Assembly: GCA_026182355.1 (NCBI GenBank)
Contig: JAPFBL010000255.1
Coordinates: 2,294,001-2,358,000, forward strand
Direction of reading: 5' to 3'
DNA length: 64,000 nt
From: Hermatobates lingyangjiaoensis
Taxonomy: Eukaryota > Arthropoda > Insecta > Hemiptera > Hermatobatidae
Shown here: positions 36,601-46,080 of the stretch, in pieces
How positions within the stretch are numbered: the stretch's first letter is position 1
How the letters are laid out: every line of letters begins with the position of its first letter
The notes under the pieces: generated by a model
Database searches by the model: none
Told to the model about the DNA's origin: nothing
The model's input: only the letters and a program-made list of their open reading frames with translations
Translations under genes and position numbers: made by a program

Positions 36601-39600
36601 GCTTACTTTATTTAATCTCAATATGAAAAATAGAAACATAAAGTACTATTGTTAGAGCCCAAACTTTGATATTACATTTTCAATGGAAATACACGTTTTG
36701 AGGGCCCCAGAGTTTAATAAAATAGGTTTATCAAATTGGTTTACCTGTGTATTGTGTGCATGTGACTGTGTGCGCGCCTATGTGTGCATGCGTGTGGGTG
36801 TTGTGCTATGTTGTTCTTGCCCATCTGTGTGTGCCTGTGTGCTCACTTTCTCTCTCTCTGCGAGTGTGTGTGTGTGTGTGTGTGCGTGCGTGTGAGTGAA
36901 AGAGAGAGAGTACGAGTTAGAATCTCAAAAAAATACGCATTTAGGTTCCTATTATCCATGATATGTATACAGCATACTCGAGACCAATGATTCATTTTTT
37001 TATGAAAAAAAGCATCTACATTTTTCAATAGCAGTACTTTATACAAAACTAATCGTTTTTTACAATTTAGTAGAACTTTCCCCCCGGAATTTTTATTTAA
37101 AATCTCTGACGATCCTTTCTCTATCAGATGTCTTTCTTTCTGCCAGCAATCTTGGGATTAAAGAAGGAAGGCTATTTCAGGTGAATCTAAAGGCTTAATA
37201 TTTGCCAAAGGTTCTTTTGAATAGTTTTGTAATTTACTTTAGCACAACTTATAATATATAAAGAGATATTAATAATTTACAGCTAGTTTGTTGCAAGAAC
37301 TTTTTTTAAGTATTTTATTTAATTTCTGAAAAAATATATATCTAATATAACATTTTTCCTTGTGATGCTATTAGAATAATTTATTATGTCCTGTTATTGC
37401 ATTTTTTGTATATATGTTTTCATTTTTTTACTTTATATCCCATCGATTTAACGAGCTTTAGTCCCAGTATGTACACTAATATGTAAACAAACGAAATTAT
37501 AAACACTAATTACGTCTCGATGGGGTCTATTTGAACGTCGTTTTAGATCGTGTAATCCGTAAAAGTTACCAAGAATGAACTATATAAAAATTTATTAGCA
37601 GACTATTGAGATTAATTTTTTTTTTAAAACAAACACTCCTAGAGAAAATCTGAAAGCACATACCTAATTACAGTTTTAATTCCCTACAACTGTCATTCGA
37701 AATATTTATCTATCTCTAAGCCATTGAAATCTTTAAACAACGTAAAGTGTGGACTTAAATAGTTGTGCTTGTTCTCTCTTTCTCTTTTCTCATGAAGACG
37801 GATTGCCCGAAAATTTGAGTTTGTAAGTGTGTTTCTTTACTTTGTGTGCTACCTATCTTCAATTTTGAACTGTTATATATTTATGTATATTGTATAAAGA
37901 TTCAAGCTTAAGAAAACCACAATAAATGAAATTAACTAAAACTAATTTATCCAAATTAACAATATAAATAATTTATATTAATGGAAACTATAAACTTCAA
38001 GTATTCCTCTCGAAAGTAATCACGTATCTGTAATCTCAGCTGAATGCTCATATAAATATTTTTTATATCTGCTTTTATATACATGTTCTCTATTCGATTT
38101 ACTCAACATTATGGATACTAAGCCCGGAGCTACGAATACTTGAATCTTGAAACTGTATAGAAAAGTACCCTGTGTTTATGTTGGTTTCAGGAAGCCGGTT
38201 TTACAAAATCTTGCAATATCAAAGCTGTCGTGATGACGGAGCTGTCAGAGGGCAGCAGAGGAAAATATCAGAGAAAGACGAACAGGAGTGTCCAAGGTGA
38301 CTACTTTAAAGGATATAACTTGTAGTCTATATTTTGGATTTGCAAAAAATCCTTTGAAATACCAGTCCTGGAATTTTGAGACTCTCTTCGTAGTTTCACA
38401 TACAAAGGTATGCAATTCAAGTGATTTAGTTGTTTTATTAACTTCTAAAGATGTTAATATATATATATATATATTGATAACTAATGTGATAATTATAAAA
38501 TCACACAACCATTTATTAATTTCTACACCTAACAATAAAAATTACTTACACATTTTTACTCACTATGTAATTTTACAACTAGCTTAATTAATCAATAAAT
38601 AAAAAAAAATGAAACAAACTTTATCTATTTCTAATTAACTGAACATTAAACAATAACATTGCCTCTTAAAAGGAAAAACATGTTTCATAGTTCCTTACAG
38701 ATGTTCTAGGCTGTACAGCGTCTCAAACAAAGTGATGGGAAGATAGTCAATGGAATTTTCCGAGAGATCCCTGAAACAGAGCTCTTAATTAATGTTTATG
38801 TGTATTTATTTGCACTGAATAAGTACTTACAGTTCAAGCAGCCACTTCAGTCCAGTAAATGACTCTTTGTTAATTGCCTTGATTTTATTCACACTAAGGT
38901 CTCTAAAAAAAAAGCAGCCAAATTCAATACTGAGTATTTTTATAATTGTAACGTAATTTACTTTAAAGATTTGAATATCATTTCAGCATATTCTTAATAT
39001 TAATATAAGTGCACTTAATGAAACTGAATAATTATTTTTTGCAAACAGTTCTTTTTAAGCATAATTCCTTTTATTAATTTGATTTTTTCTTTCTTTCTGT
39101 ACTACTCTGAGCATGGTAATCATAACAAAAGTCATGTTGACATGTTAAAGCATTTAGACGCTTCAAGGACTCCTGAGTCCATTATTGAAATTGTTTGATG
39201 ATGTCTGTGTGTGACTGAGTTTCTATCCAGGTTATGAACACGCTAAAGGTCATATCGTGAAATGGATTAAATATTTGTTATACAAATAAATAGCCCTTAT
39301 AGTATGGTTGAGATGAATAGTCCTTCAGCAGTATTTTCCCGTAGAATATCTACTTTATTTTACTTTTTATTCATTACGTGCTTACAGATACTATTTATTT
39401 TTTCTGAAATAATTCACCTAGAGAATTATAATTTGTAGTCAATATTAAATTAATAATATTGTCTAAAATGAATTTTAATTTTTTTCAGTTACATGGTAGG
39501 TTAGCTTGGTCTAAACATGTAAAACTGCCACCGTAGCATTGAATCAGAAAAATTGATAACCAGATCCTTGATAAGATATTTCAAGGATCATAAAGTAATC

Positions 39601-42600
39601 AAACACAAAAATAGCTGCATTTAAAATATGATATTTCTAATTTATCACAGACATATTTTTTGAACTAGTATATATTTTTTGCCGCTAATCTACAAACACT
39701 AGTTTATCAAGATTTTATGAATCTTATTTATGTCAAATGAGTATAACTTTGACCCTTGAAAATTTTAGTATTGAGAAGTTTAGACCATTTAAAGAGGTGG
39801 CTTTACATTAATGACAGAAAAATCATTTTTGATCAATAGCAACCTGCTGACTTGTTGGATTTGTTTGCAAATATTTTGAAACAATATAACAGAATCTAAC
39901 CGGAAAGATTTATAAGATTTATTTTTAATTTTTTTAATAAAAACTAATGAATAAATAATAAATAATAATAATAATAATGAATATATAATAAACTTAATAT
40001 GTTTTTATTTTAATAAATCGTGATGTTTTTTAATGAATAACTAATTTGATAGTTATATAGTGTTAAATATATAAATCTATTAGAGAGATACTATGATGAA
40101 TTAAATATTTCTGAGTTCCACTCTTTATTGCATTTGTTCTTTGGACATACATTACAATATATCCTGCTTTACTTAATCGTACCAGTTTGGTTAAATAGTT
40201 GTTTAATAATTGTAAATGAGTGTATATTAATAGTTAATATTTTAAAATATAATTATGTTTGAACATAATAGTTTTGCAAGTTCTATTTTTTAAATACTTC
40301 ATGATCTTTCAAACTGCATATCAAGGATCTCGTTTGCAATCTTTCAGATTAAACTGTCATTAACAACACAATCCTTATTTTGTTGGATAGATAGAGTCAA
40401 TAATTTTATATATTACTAGCAAACGTACCCGTCTTTGACGGAATCAAAAATTCTATTATACTTGGTATTCCAAAATATCAATTATAGTATTATACTAATA
40501 CTACAATTAGAAGTTATAGAATAGTAGAAAATACCATTATTAGTACAGTGCTAAAAAAAAGCCTCTGTATACAAAGATTAGATTTTAAGTTAGACATACA
40601 CAAATCTACAATCAATGTTTCAGCTTTATATGTCTTATGGTAGCAATATTTTGTGGACAAACCGACAGACAGAAATTATTCTAAGGGTACATGTGGCTAC
40701 TTTGAAGTATGAAACGTAAAGAAAACTTGAAATGAGTTAGTTCTAATTAACGTGCTCCCAGTCAAAAGCTAGCACGCAAGCCACTGGGCTACTCTGGTTC
40801 CATACCTTACTTTATTACCAGTGTTTATATTACGCAAATATTAAATTAAAAAAAAATATTTTTGTTGTGTTTATTTATAATACATTTGCACTACTGTCAT
40901 CGGCGAGCAAGCAAGCTACTGGCAACCCTGGCTAGATCCCTTTACTTTATTACCATCTTTTATATTATCCACATTTTAAATTCAAAAAAATATTTGTTTG
41001 TTACATTTATTTATAATACATTTGCACTACTGTCATCGGCGATCACGCAAGCCACTGGGCTACTCTGGTCCCATACCTTACATTATTACCAGTGTATTTA
41101 TTAAGCAAATATTAAATTAAAAAAAAGTTGACAGTTATATATAATACATAGCAAACGTACCCGTCTTTGACGGAATCAGAAGTTCCTGTTTTGGTTTATT
41201 GCCGTGTGCCTATTGCCTTTCGGCTATACCACGGAGGAATCAGAAGTTCCGTCATTTTTGGTATTTCAAAATGTCATTAGAAATTATAGAATAGTAGAAA
41301 ATACCATTATTACTACAGTGTTAAACAAATGCCTCCAGCTTATACACTACATTAGCTGTCTGTCCTTCAGGTTCATGGTAGAAGAAAGAGTTGAAACCTC
41401 TGACCGTTGAGCATGTAAACTACATTTGACCATGTGAGAAAAACTTGGTTTTGCTACCTTGTATTCCTGCGTTAGATGAAGTCTCCCTTTGCGACTTAGT
41501 TAACGTCATTGCGAAATAGACTCTGACCCGACTTTGCAATCATTTCAACGTAAACAGACAGTGGCTCGGAATCAATGGTATGTGAAGTATACACACAGAC
41601 TCCCCAATACCACATCCAGTCATTATGTCCGCCTCTATGGCATATCTGTGTAGAGCACGAACTCAGAGTCGTGTCCCGTTGCACAGTTTTGGGGCACTCA
41701 TGTTTCGTAACATGAAATTTGTTACTGCTACTAAATTGTAGCATGATTGGTGCTCTACTTTAAGTTTTTACTCATGAGCAGGCAGTCCAGGAGAAATAAA
41801 TTCAGAGTCAAGAAATTCAATTAGATAATGAACTGATTCTTCGTCACTAATCCAATCTCTTTACTGACTTGTAAGTTCTTTCCTCGGCTTCATATAGCGT
41901 AAGAACTTGTTTGTTGATTTTTCCTCCCTGTTCATATTAAGAGTTGAGAATTGCTCGTTTACAAAACATTTATTCTCAATAGATAGTACATCCTTAACTC
42001 TGTGAAACACCATTTCAATGATGTCAAATACGCAATATATTCATATGCTCAATTGAAATTAAAATCAACTAACAATACCTACTTGCCACACCTGTGTATT
42101 TTCAAAACAAACTTGTCTGTGAAGTTAGGAAAATACAGCTAAAAGCCCCATAACTTCGCTTCTGTACTGAATTAATAATCTATTTAGAGCCCATATTTTA
42201 AGTTAGGCACACACAAATCCAGTGTCAATGTCAGTGTTATGTCTTATGGTGGCTGAGTTTACTTGTGACAAACATTTTTGCGTTAAACGTCCATAACTTC
42301 ACTTCTACGTTGAATTTCCAATCAATTCATAGCCTATATTTTAAGTTAGACCTACACAAATCTACTGTAAAAGTTTCAGCTTTATATGTCTTATGGTAGC
42401 TGAGTTTACCTGTGACAAAGTTTTGCGGACAAACCGACAAACCGACAGAAATTTTTCTAAGGGTGGATTCGGTTTCTCCAATGTATGAAACGTAAAGAAA
42501 ACTTGAAATGAGTCAGTTCTAAGCAATGTACAGACAAAATCATTATTTTATTTATAAAGATTATAATATGATATAATATATATAAATTATTAAATATTAT

Positions 42601-45600
42601 GTAGTTTTTATATAATTATAGATAATAATATCATAATAGTTATTTAGTTATATCATAAACTAAAAAAATAAATGACAGAAAAGCGAGAAGAATTATTAAT
42701 GGTTTTGAAGTAAAGTACACTAAAGTACATTTCTCATGAAGCAATGTTTCTCAACAACAAGAGAATTATTTTGATCGTAAATTTGAAATTCGACTACGAA
42801 TAAATCTTTGTTAAATTCAATTAAATTCCATAAAACATGAGACTTGTAGCTCGTATGTGAAATAGAGTCTTAATCCACTCACCGACATCATCAAAGATAT
42901 AAAAAAATAAATTTAAAAAGAAAGAAACGTGAACTACCATATCTGTCAAAACGATAATAACCATTGGTATATATTAAAAAACATATACGTGATCACTGAA
43001 CATTAATTACAGTAAAGTAATAAAAGAAAAAATAGTTATTGAGTTACATTGCTTCATTCAAAGTTTTTTCTGAATTATTTAAAAACAATAATGTTTTGTA
43101 CGTTCTCATTCTGTGGATTATACCTATATATAAACCTAGGATATTCTGTGAAACATTGAGAAAATTATGTCAGTACATTATTAATAATTAGGTTAAGGTA
43201 AGAGGTAAACCAATGCTTATGAATGCAGTAAGGTCATTGACTGACAGCGAGCGAGTGTCGGTCGGGATGTTCTGAGTGGGAGGAAGACGAGGCAGGTTGT
43301 AGTTCCAGCAGCTAAGGGTCAACGTTTCTGGACGACACCTGCATGGGCCTTCGCAGCATCTGTGCCACCGATCATCTTCCCCATTCACAACCCACACTGT
43401 AACTCCAAACAAATTTTCATCTGTGCGACTAGAAACATTTTCTCATTTTTTGTCTCTGACAACTTCCGTTAGATTAGAGTCAGAAATAAGTAAGAGTTAT
43501 TTTTTGTAAGTAACTTTATTACCATTTTATTGAATGTTTAAGTACAAAAATTTCCCTTAAACTAATTACTTGAAGAATAAATTTGTTAATGGTGATAAAA
43601 GAGTAACCATTTTGGAATGCCTTAGACAAATCAACAACTATGGTTTCTGATGCCATACATCCACAATCTAAAAACTAGGTAACCTGCTTTCAAGAATAGC
43701 GTTGAAGTGCAAGTACATCTGTGAGTGTTGGAAAAAGCATGAAGTTGACGGATTCTTTACCAAGATCTTTGTGGTAATCAATTGACTATAGCAACCATAA
43801 TGTCATTGACATATTGTTGTAAAAGGTATTTATAATAATATTTTTAACTATTATGAATTGAAATTTATGATAATTATCATAAAAATGTTCAGAAAACAAA
43901 ACAAAAGACATTGGAGAGAAAAATAAACCTTTTAAAATATAAGGAACACAATTAAAGAACATATGGTTAATCGACAAGATTGATTTTCTTTAGCAAGTAG
44001 TGAATATAGTTAGTAGGCTAGGTGCTTATCTCTTAAGCACACTTTCACATATATGCAGGTGTGACTGTGTAGGAATTGTTTGTTCAGCCTTATATTTTGA
44101 TTATCAATCTATTGTAAAATCTATAACCTACAAAATTGTCTACAAGTTCAACGAAATCAGCTGTAACAATAAAGGAGTACATGAAGGAAAAAATAACTCA
44201 GGAAGTTCTACGCCGTCAACCTAAAATTTTTATTTTAGGAGGCTGTTGTCAACTTAGGCTACTATCAAGGAAGAAGTTGACAGAAAGATAGAGAAGGCAG
44301 TAAATGAAGTGAAGATGACTTTTGTGAGAGCGATTTGTGAGGGAAATTTGGTTCAAGGTTTGTTAAACCAGTGTAATGTATTTTTGGGGTAGTAATGGAG
44401 TGATTCAGCGCCACTAATAGCCACTCAACTCCGACTTTCGGCCTTCACGAGGCTATCCTGTTAACCTGGTATGGTTAAACGAAAGGGACAAACGAAAGAG
44501 TGGGAGAAGATGATCAGGGGCTGGGCCTGACCACCTGAGGTCAGGTGCAAGTCCACCTGAGGACCCGAAGAAGACCGTCCCGAAGAAGGAGAAAGGAAGT
44601 CACTTTTCCCCGAAACGTAGAGAGCCTGAATGGGTATTATCAATGATGGTTTGAGCAGATTCTGAAAAGAAGAGGAAGAACACCATTGCACCTGCTGGCT
44701 GACTGTCAGGCAACTTTGCTGCACAGGGGTAGGTGCTTCGGAACACTCAAAAAAAGTATAGAAAAACTTTTCCCGCTGGAACCAGCAAAAGTGCTGAGCT
44801 TCTTGGTGGCGTTAGAGCTAACTGTTGGGGTACTTTAGTACAGAAAGGGGGAAGTACAATAGTTTTTTTTAAGACGCAGTGCTATAGTCACCCTGAAATA
44901 ATAATAATAAAAAAAATGTATTCTTCAATGTGTGAGATGCAGAATAGCGGAAACAGGAGAGGAGCAATATTTTTTACTTAAAAATTCGTTTTTAGTAATC
45001 ACATTAATATTTTGTACTTCAATTATAAAATGAAGCAGTGTATATACTTCTGTTTAAAGAAGTTCTTAATTTTTCAATTAATGTAAGAATGCCAACTTAG
45101 ATGAAGACTAGGATTCGAGAGGTGCCTTATTGGAAAAATCTTTGGTGAAACCCAAATCTGATAACTTATTAAAAAATATATGTCCTTTTATAAATGAACT
45201 TTTGGCCAATTTAACTAAAGATACTGGAAAGAGGAAGTCATCTCTGTAGCAAATAATTTCAAATTAAAAAATATTTCAAAGTTGCAACGTATAAAATAAT
45301 ATATATAGCGTTTTTGTTTTCTTTCAGTACTGTGTCCATAGAACAGTATTGATTTGATTTAATTTAATTTAAGTACATTTGCCAAAAAGCAATGCTTCTA
45401 AGGTTTTTAAAACATTGATAAAGATAAAGTTAATTTTTTTGAAGACGAAAATTGCATTGAAATGATCAAATTGAATGCCTAATAAAATATTATAAAATAT
45501 TGTGTTAAAAAAAAATAGTGATGCGTTATTGTTGACCTCTCTGCTCTAGAGATTTGATTCGCTCATCGAGCATTGCGATTCTAGCTAGGTCGCTTGTTAC

Positions 45601-45699
45601 CGTTTCGGCGAGGATTTGACAGAAAGGCGAGTGGCAGAGCTCCAAACCAAAGACACCCAGCATCAGGGCGAGCATTGAGGAGCGCAGTAACAGTGCCAT
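24905..45699 (-). CDS. Secreted leucine-rich-repeat protein, complete 10-exon CDS
   Basis: Minus-strand exons 45699-45537, 43396-43246, 38902-38831, 38770-38699, 36535-36464, 34045-33792, 28822-28689, 28615-28356, 27233-27105 and 25046-24905 total 1449 nt (482 residues plus stop), with every intron phase matching. Residues 1-24 are a signal peptide (MALLLRSSMLALMLGVFGLE). A short helical segment follows to about 54. The LRRNT has CCEGPCRC near 65-85. Thirteen 24-residue LRRs (LxxLxLxxNxI) fill about 104-420, and the LRRCT (NNPWRCDC .. IRCMSP .. LCP) closes the solenoid. No transmembrane segment or GPI-like tail follows; the protein ends PRLPPSPS. It should be an extracellular binding protein of the ALS/chaoptin-like secreted LRR kind; its ligand is unknown. 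Introns hold most of the transposable elements of this region. Confidence 0.85.
25241..26928. mobile_element. Foldback element with identical 111-bp inverted ends
   Basis: 25241-25351 and 26818-26928 are exact inverted repeats of 111 bases as far as I can read, ending TTATAATTTTACC outward. The 1.47-kb interior is non-coding AT-rich sequence plus a non-LTR tail (25968-26765). No transposase was seen, so it is either a non-autonomous DNA element that received a LINE insertion or a local inverted duplication. It lies in intron 9 of the LRR gene. Confidence 0.7.
25968..26765 (+). mobile_element. Truncated non-LTR retroelement 3' end, copy A
   Basis: The plus strand around 26470-26580 reads GIINDGLCRFCKEEEGTPLH then LLADC, the Cys/His motif after the RNase H domain of R1/I-type ORF2 proteins. 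The frame is then lost. It ends GCTATAGTCACCCT and an A-rich tail. A second copy with the same start (GGGTAGTAATGGAGTGATT) and end lies at 44391-44897. 5' truncation and decay make it inactive. Confidence 0.6.
27105..27233 (-). CDS. LRR gene exon 9 (last LRR, start of LRRCT)
   Basis: 129 nt. It encodes YIDGNKLANLPEKLLLNF and then LSNNPWRCDCNLLSLAK. The acceptor has T6 then AG; the donor is GTAAGC. The split Lys codon is completed by exon 10. Confidence 0.88.
28356..28615 (-). CDS. LRR gene exon 8 (LRRs 9-12)
   Basis: 260 nt, LHKDVFKSL through LHNLRK and a split Leu codon. The acceptor is TTATTTGCAG. The donor GTCAGT gives phase 2 and a clean join to YIDGNKL. Confidence 0.9.
28689..28822 (-). 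CDS. LRR gene exon 7 (LRRs 7-9)
   Basis: 134 nt, LFRKMFYLESLTLNKNRI through LSNNAIKE. The acceptor is CTTTTTCAG and the donor is GTATTA. It joins exon 8 to give NNAIKELHKDVFKSL. Confidence 0.92.
29527..29578. repeat. 8-bp tandem array (GTCGGTTT)6
   Basis: Six tandem GTCGGTTT units. The sister copy at 42430-42455 has two on the opposite strand. Confidence 0.95.
30893..31260 (+). repeat. Tandem ~135-bp units with tRNA-like A box
   Basis: Inside repeat copy 1. Three related units carry GTAGCCCAGTGGCTTGCGTG (or CCAGTAGCTTGCTTGCTCGCC), GATGACAGTAGTGCAAATG and a poly-T/A segment. The first part matches the tRNA-like head of the SINE at 33050-33366. The same array is present inverted at about 40750-41115. 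Confidence 0.6.
31594..33040. other. Intron 6 remainder, decayed repeats
   Basis: No exon found. The minus strand between about 31600 and 32000 contains a fragment reading IRLWNDLEK, weakly like C-terminal ends of non-LTR ORF2 proteins (LWN.LP), with many stops. The rest shows nothing recognisable. Confidence 0.3.
33050..33366 (+). mobile_element. tRNA-derived SINE
   Basis: The head has an A-box-like CAGCCCAGTGGTTTACATAC (33061) and an exact B box GGTTCGATCCC (33102-33112), followed by a ~240-base body (GGACGTTAGCCGTCGGTTCC, CCTGTACGATGTCAGGTACT) and an A-rich tail. This is a pol III promoter layout. It is on the strand opposite to the host LRR gene, in intron 6. A diverged relative of the body is at 45925-46080. 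Confidence 0.75.
33591..33657. repeat. (CA)n-rich microsatellite
   Basis: CATA units followed by an interrupted CA run, 130 bases from LRR exon 6. Confidence 0.9.
33792..34045 (-). CDS. LRR gene exon 6 (LRRs 4-7)
   Basis: 254 nt, DISRNFVKSVKGGMF through IMILPS. The true acceptor is the TTTTTGGTGGTTTTAG site at 34046. A closer-looking TTTTTCAG 37 bases upstream (34083) would give a phase clash with exon 5 and break the LRR register. The donor is GTAACC. Confidence 0.87.
35165..35470 (-). pseudogene. Retroelement-like remnant
   Basis: A 99-residue minus-strand ORF (LQLETCRPSNIAGTLHSF, Lys-rich helical tail) is preceded by CTGATGATGAATGAACTACA and GAAACATGTCGG, the same CTGATGA..GAAACATGTC style seen in Penelope-like termini. 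The protein family is not recognised. It lies in intron 5 of the LRR gene. Confidence 0.3.
36464..36535 (-). CDS. LRR gene exon 5 (one LRR, 72 nt)
   Basis: Exactly 72 nt in phase 2-2, encoding RLQKNRIEHLEEELLHHL then NHLQT and a split residue. The acceptor has T8 then AG. The donor is GTAGGA. Confidence 0.87.
36848..36912. repeat. TC / GT / GA microsatellite cluster
   Basis: Consecutive TC, GT and GA dinucleotide runs. Confidence 0.9.
38699..38770 (-). CDS. LRR gene exon 4 (one LRR, 72 nt)
   Basis: 72 nt in phase 2-2, encoding DLSENSIDYLPITLFETL then YSLEHL. The acceptor is GTTTCAG and the donor is GTAAGG. Confidence 0.9.
38831..38902 (-). CDS. LRR gene exon 3 (one LRR, 72 nt)
   Basis: 72 nt in phase 2-2, encoding DLSVNKIKAINKESFTGL then KWLLEL. 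The acceptor is T9 then AG. The donor is GTAAGT. The intron to exon 4 is only 60 bases. Confidence 0.9.
40415..42561 (+). repeat. 2.15-kb composite repeat, copy 2
   Basis: It begins ACTAGCAAACGTACCCGTC and ends ATTTTATTTATAAAG. It is nearly identical to the complement of 29412-31593. The start motif recurs at 41151-41172, dividing it into a first unit (about 330 bases), a tandem array, and a second unit of 1.4 kb. It lies in intron 2 of the LRR gene. The family has a more diverged member at 58120-58930. Autonomous source and mechanism are unknown. Confidence 0.9.
43246..43396 (-). CDS. LRR gene exon 2 (LRRNT)
   Basis: 151 nt. It encodes VNGEDDRWHRCCEGPCRC, TLTLSCWNYNLPRLPP and PTDTRS, then a split Leu. 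The four-Cys pattern C-x3-C-x-C-x8-C is that of an N-terminal LRR cap. The donor is GTCAGT; the acceptor is GGAGTTACAG. Confidence 0.82.
44391..44897 (+). mobile_element. Truncated non-LTR retroelement 3' end, copy B
   Basis: Same family as 25968-26765, with an internal deletion: both contain CTCAACTCCGACTTTCGGCC, GGAGAAAGGAAGTCAC, a GIINDG-encoding block, CTGCTGGCTGACTGTCAG and a final GCTATAGTCACCCT, then A-rich tail. The frame is broken. It lies in intron 1 of the LRR gene. Confidence 0.6.
45537..45699 (-). CDS. LRR gene exon 1 (signal peptide)
   Basis: ATG at 45699 lies four bases after a TTTCGCAG acceptor, so at least one 5' UTR exon is expected upstream. It encodes MALLLRSSMLALMLGVFGLE, a hydrophobic signal peptide, then CHSPFCQILAE and a heptad-like helix ending LEQR. 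The phase 1 end (GTCAAC donor) matches the two-base start of exon 2 to make Val. Joining to exon 2 is by phase, strand and proximity. Confidence 0.65.
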
Positions 45700-45924
45700 T
45701 AACCTGCGAAACCAAAGCACTGTCAAAGGCACAAGTAAAGCCAATCGAACAAGTCAACTTTTTATGTTTTATCATTATTATAGTTTCCTTCAACTATAAC
45801 ACTCTATCTATGTGTGTTATCAAGTAGCATGCTTGTCATAAAACTGAATATTGGATGTTCAAATCTTGACCATGATTAGATTTTTCATGTGAAAAATGGA
45901 AAGTATTAAGCCTTGTCATCCCCT

Positions 45925-46080
45925 GTTGCTGTCGGTTCCCAGCCTGTACGATATCAGCTTCTCTTTTAAGATTCTTTCTCTTATAAACTTGAGTAAGATA
46001 ACGTTTAGGATTCCTGATGAAAAGTCATTATGGAATATATTTGATCGAAACCATAATGGGTATCAACTAACAAACTAACC
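45925..46080 (+). mobile_element. Diverged SINE body fragment
   Basis: TGTCGGTTCCCAGCCTGTACGATATCAG and following sequence resemble the body of the SINE at 33050-33366. The tRNA-like head is missing. Confidence 0.5.

Noticed and set aside
36683..37046. Overlapping ORFs on both strands
   Set aside because: Produced by GT/GA/TC microsatellites, which are open in several frames.
40862..41104. 80-residue ORF identical to one at 30905-31147
   Set aside because: Same explanation; it runs through the tandem tRNA-like array and poly-T tracts.
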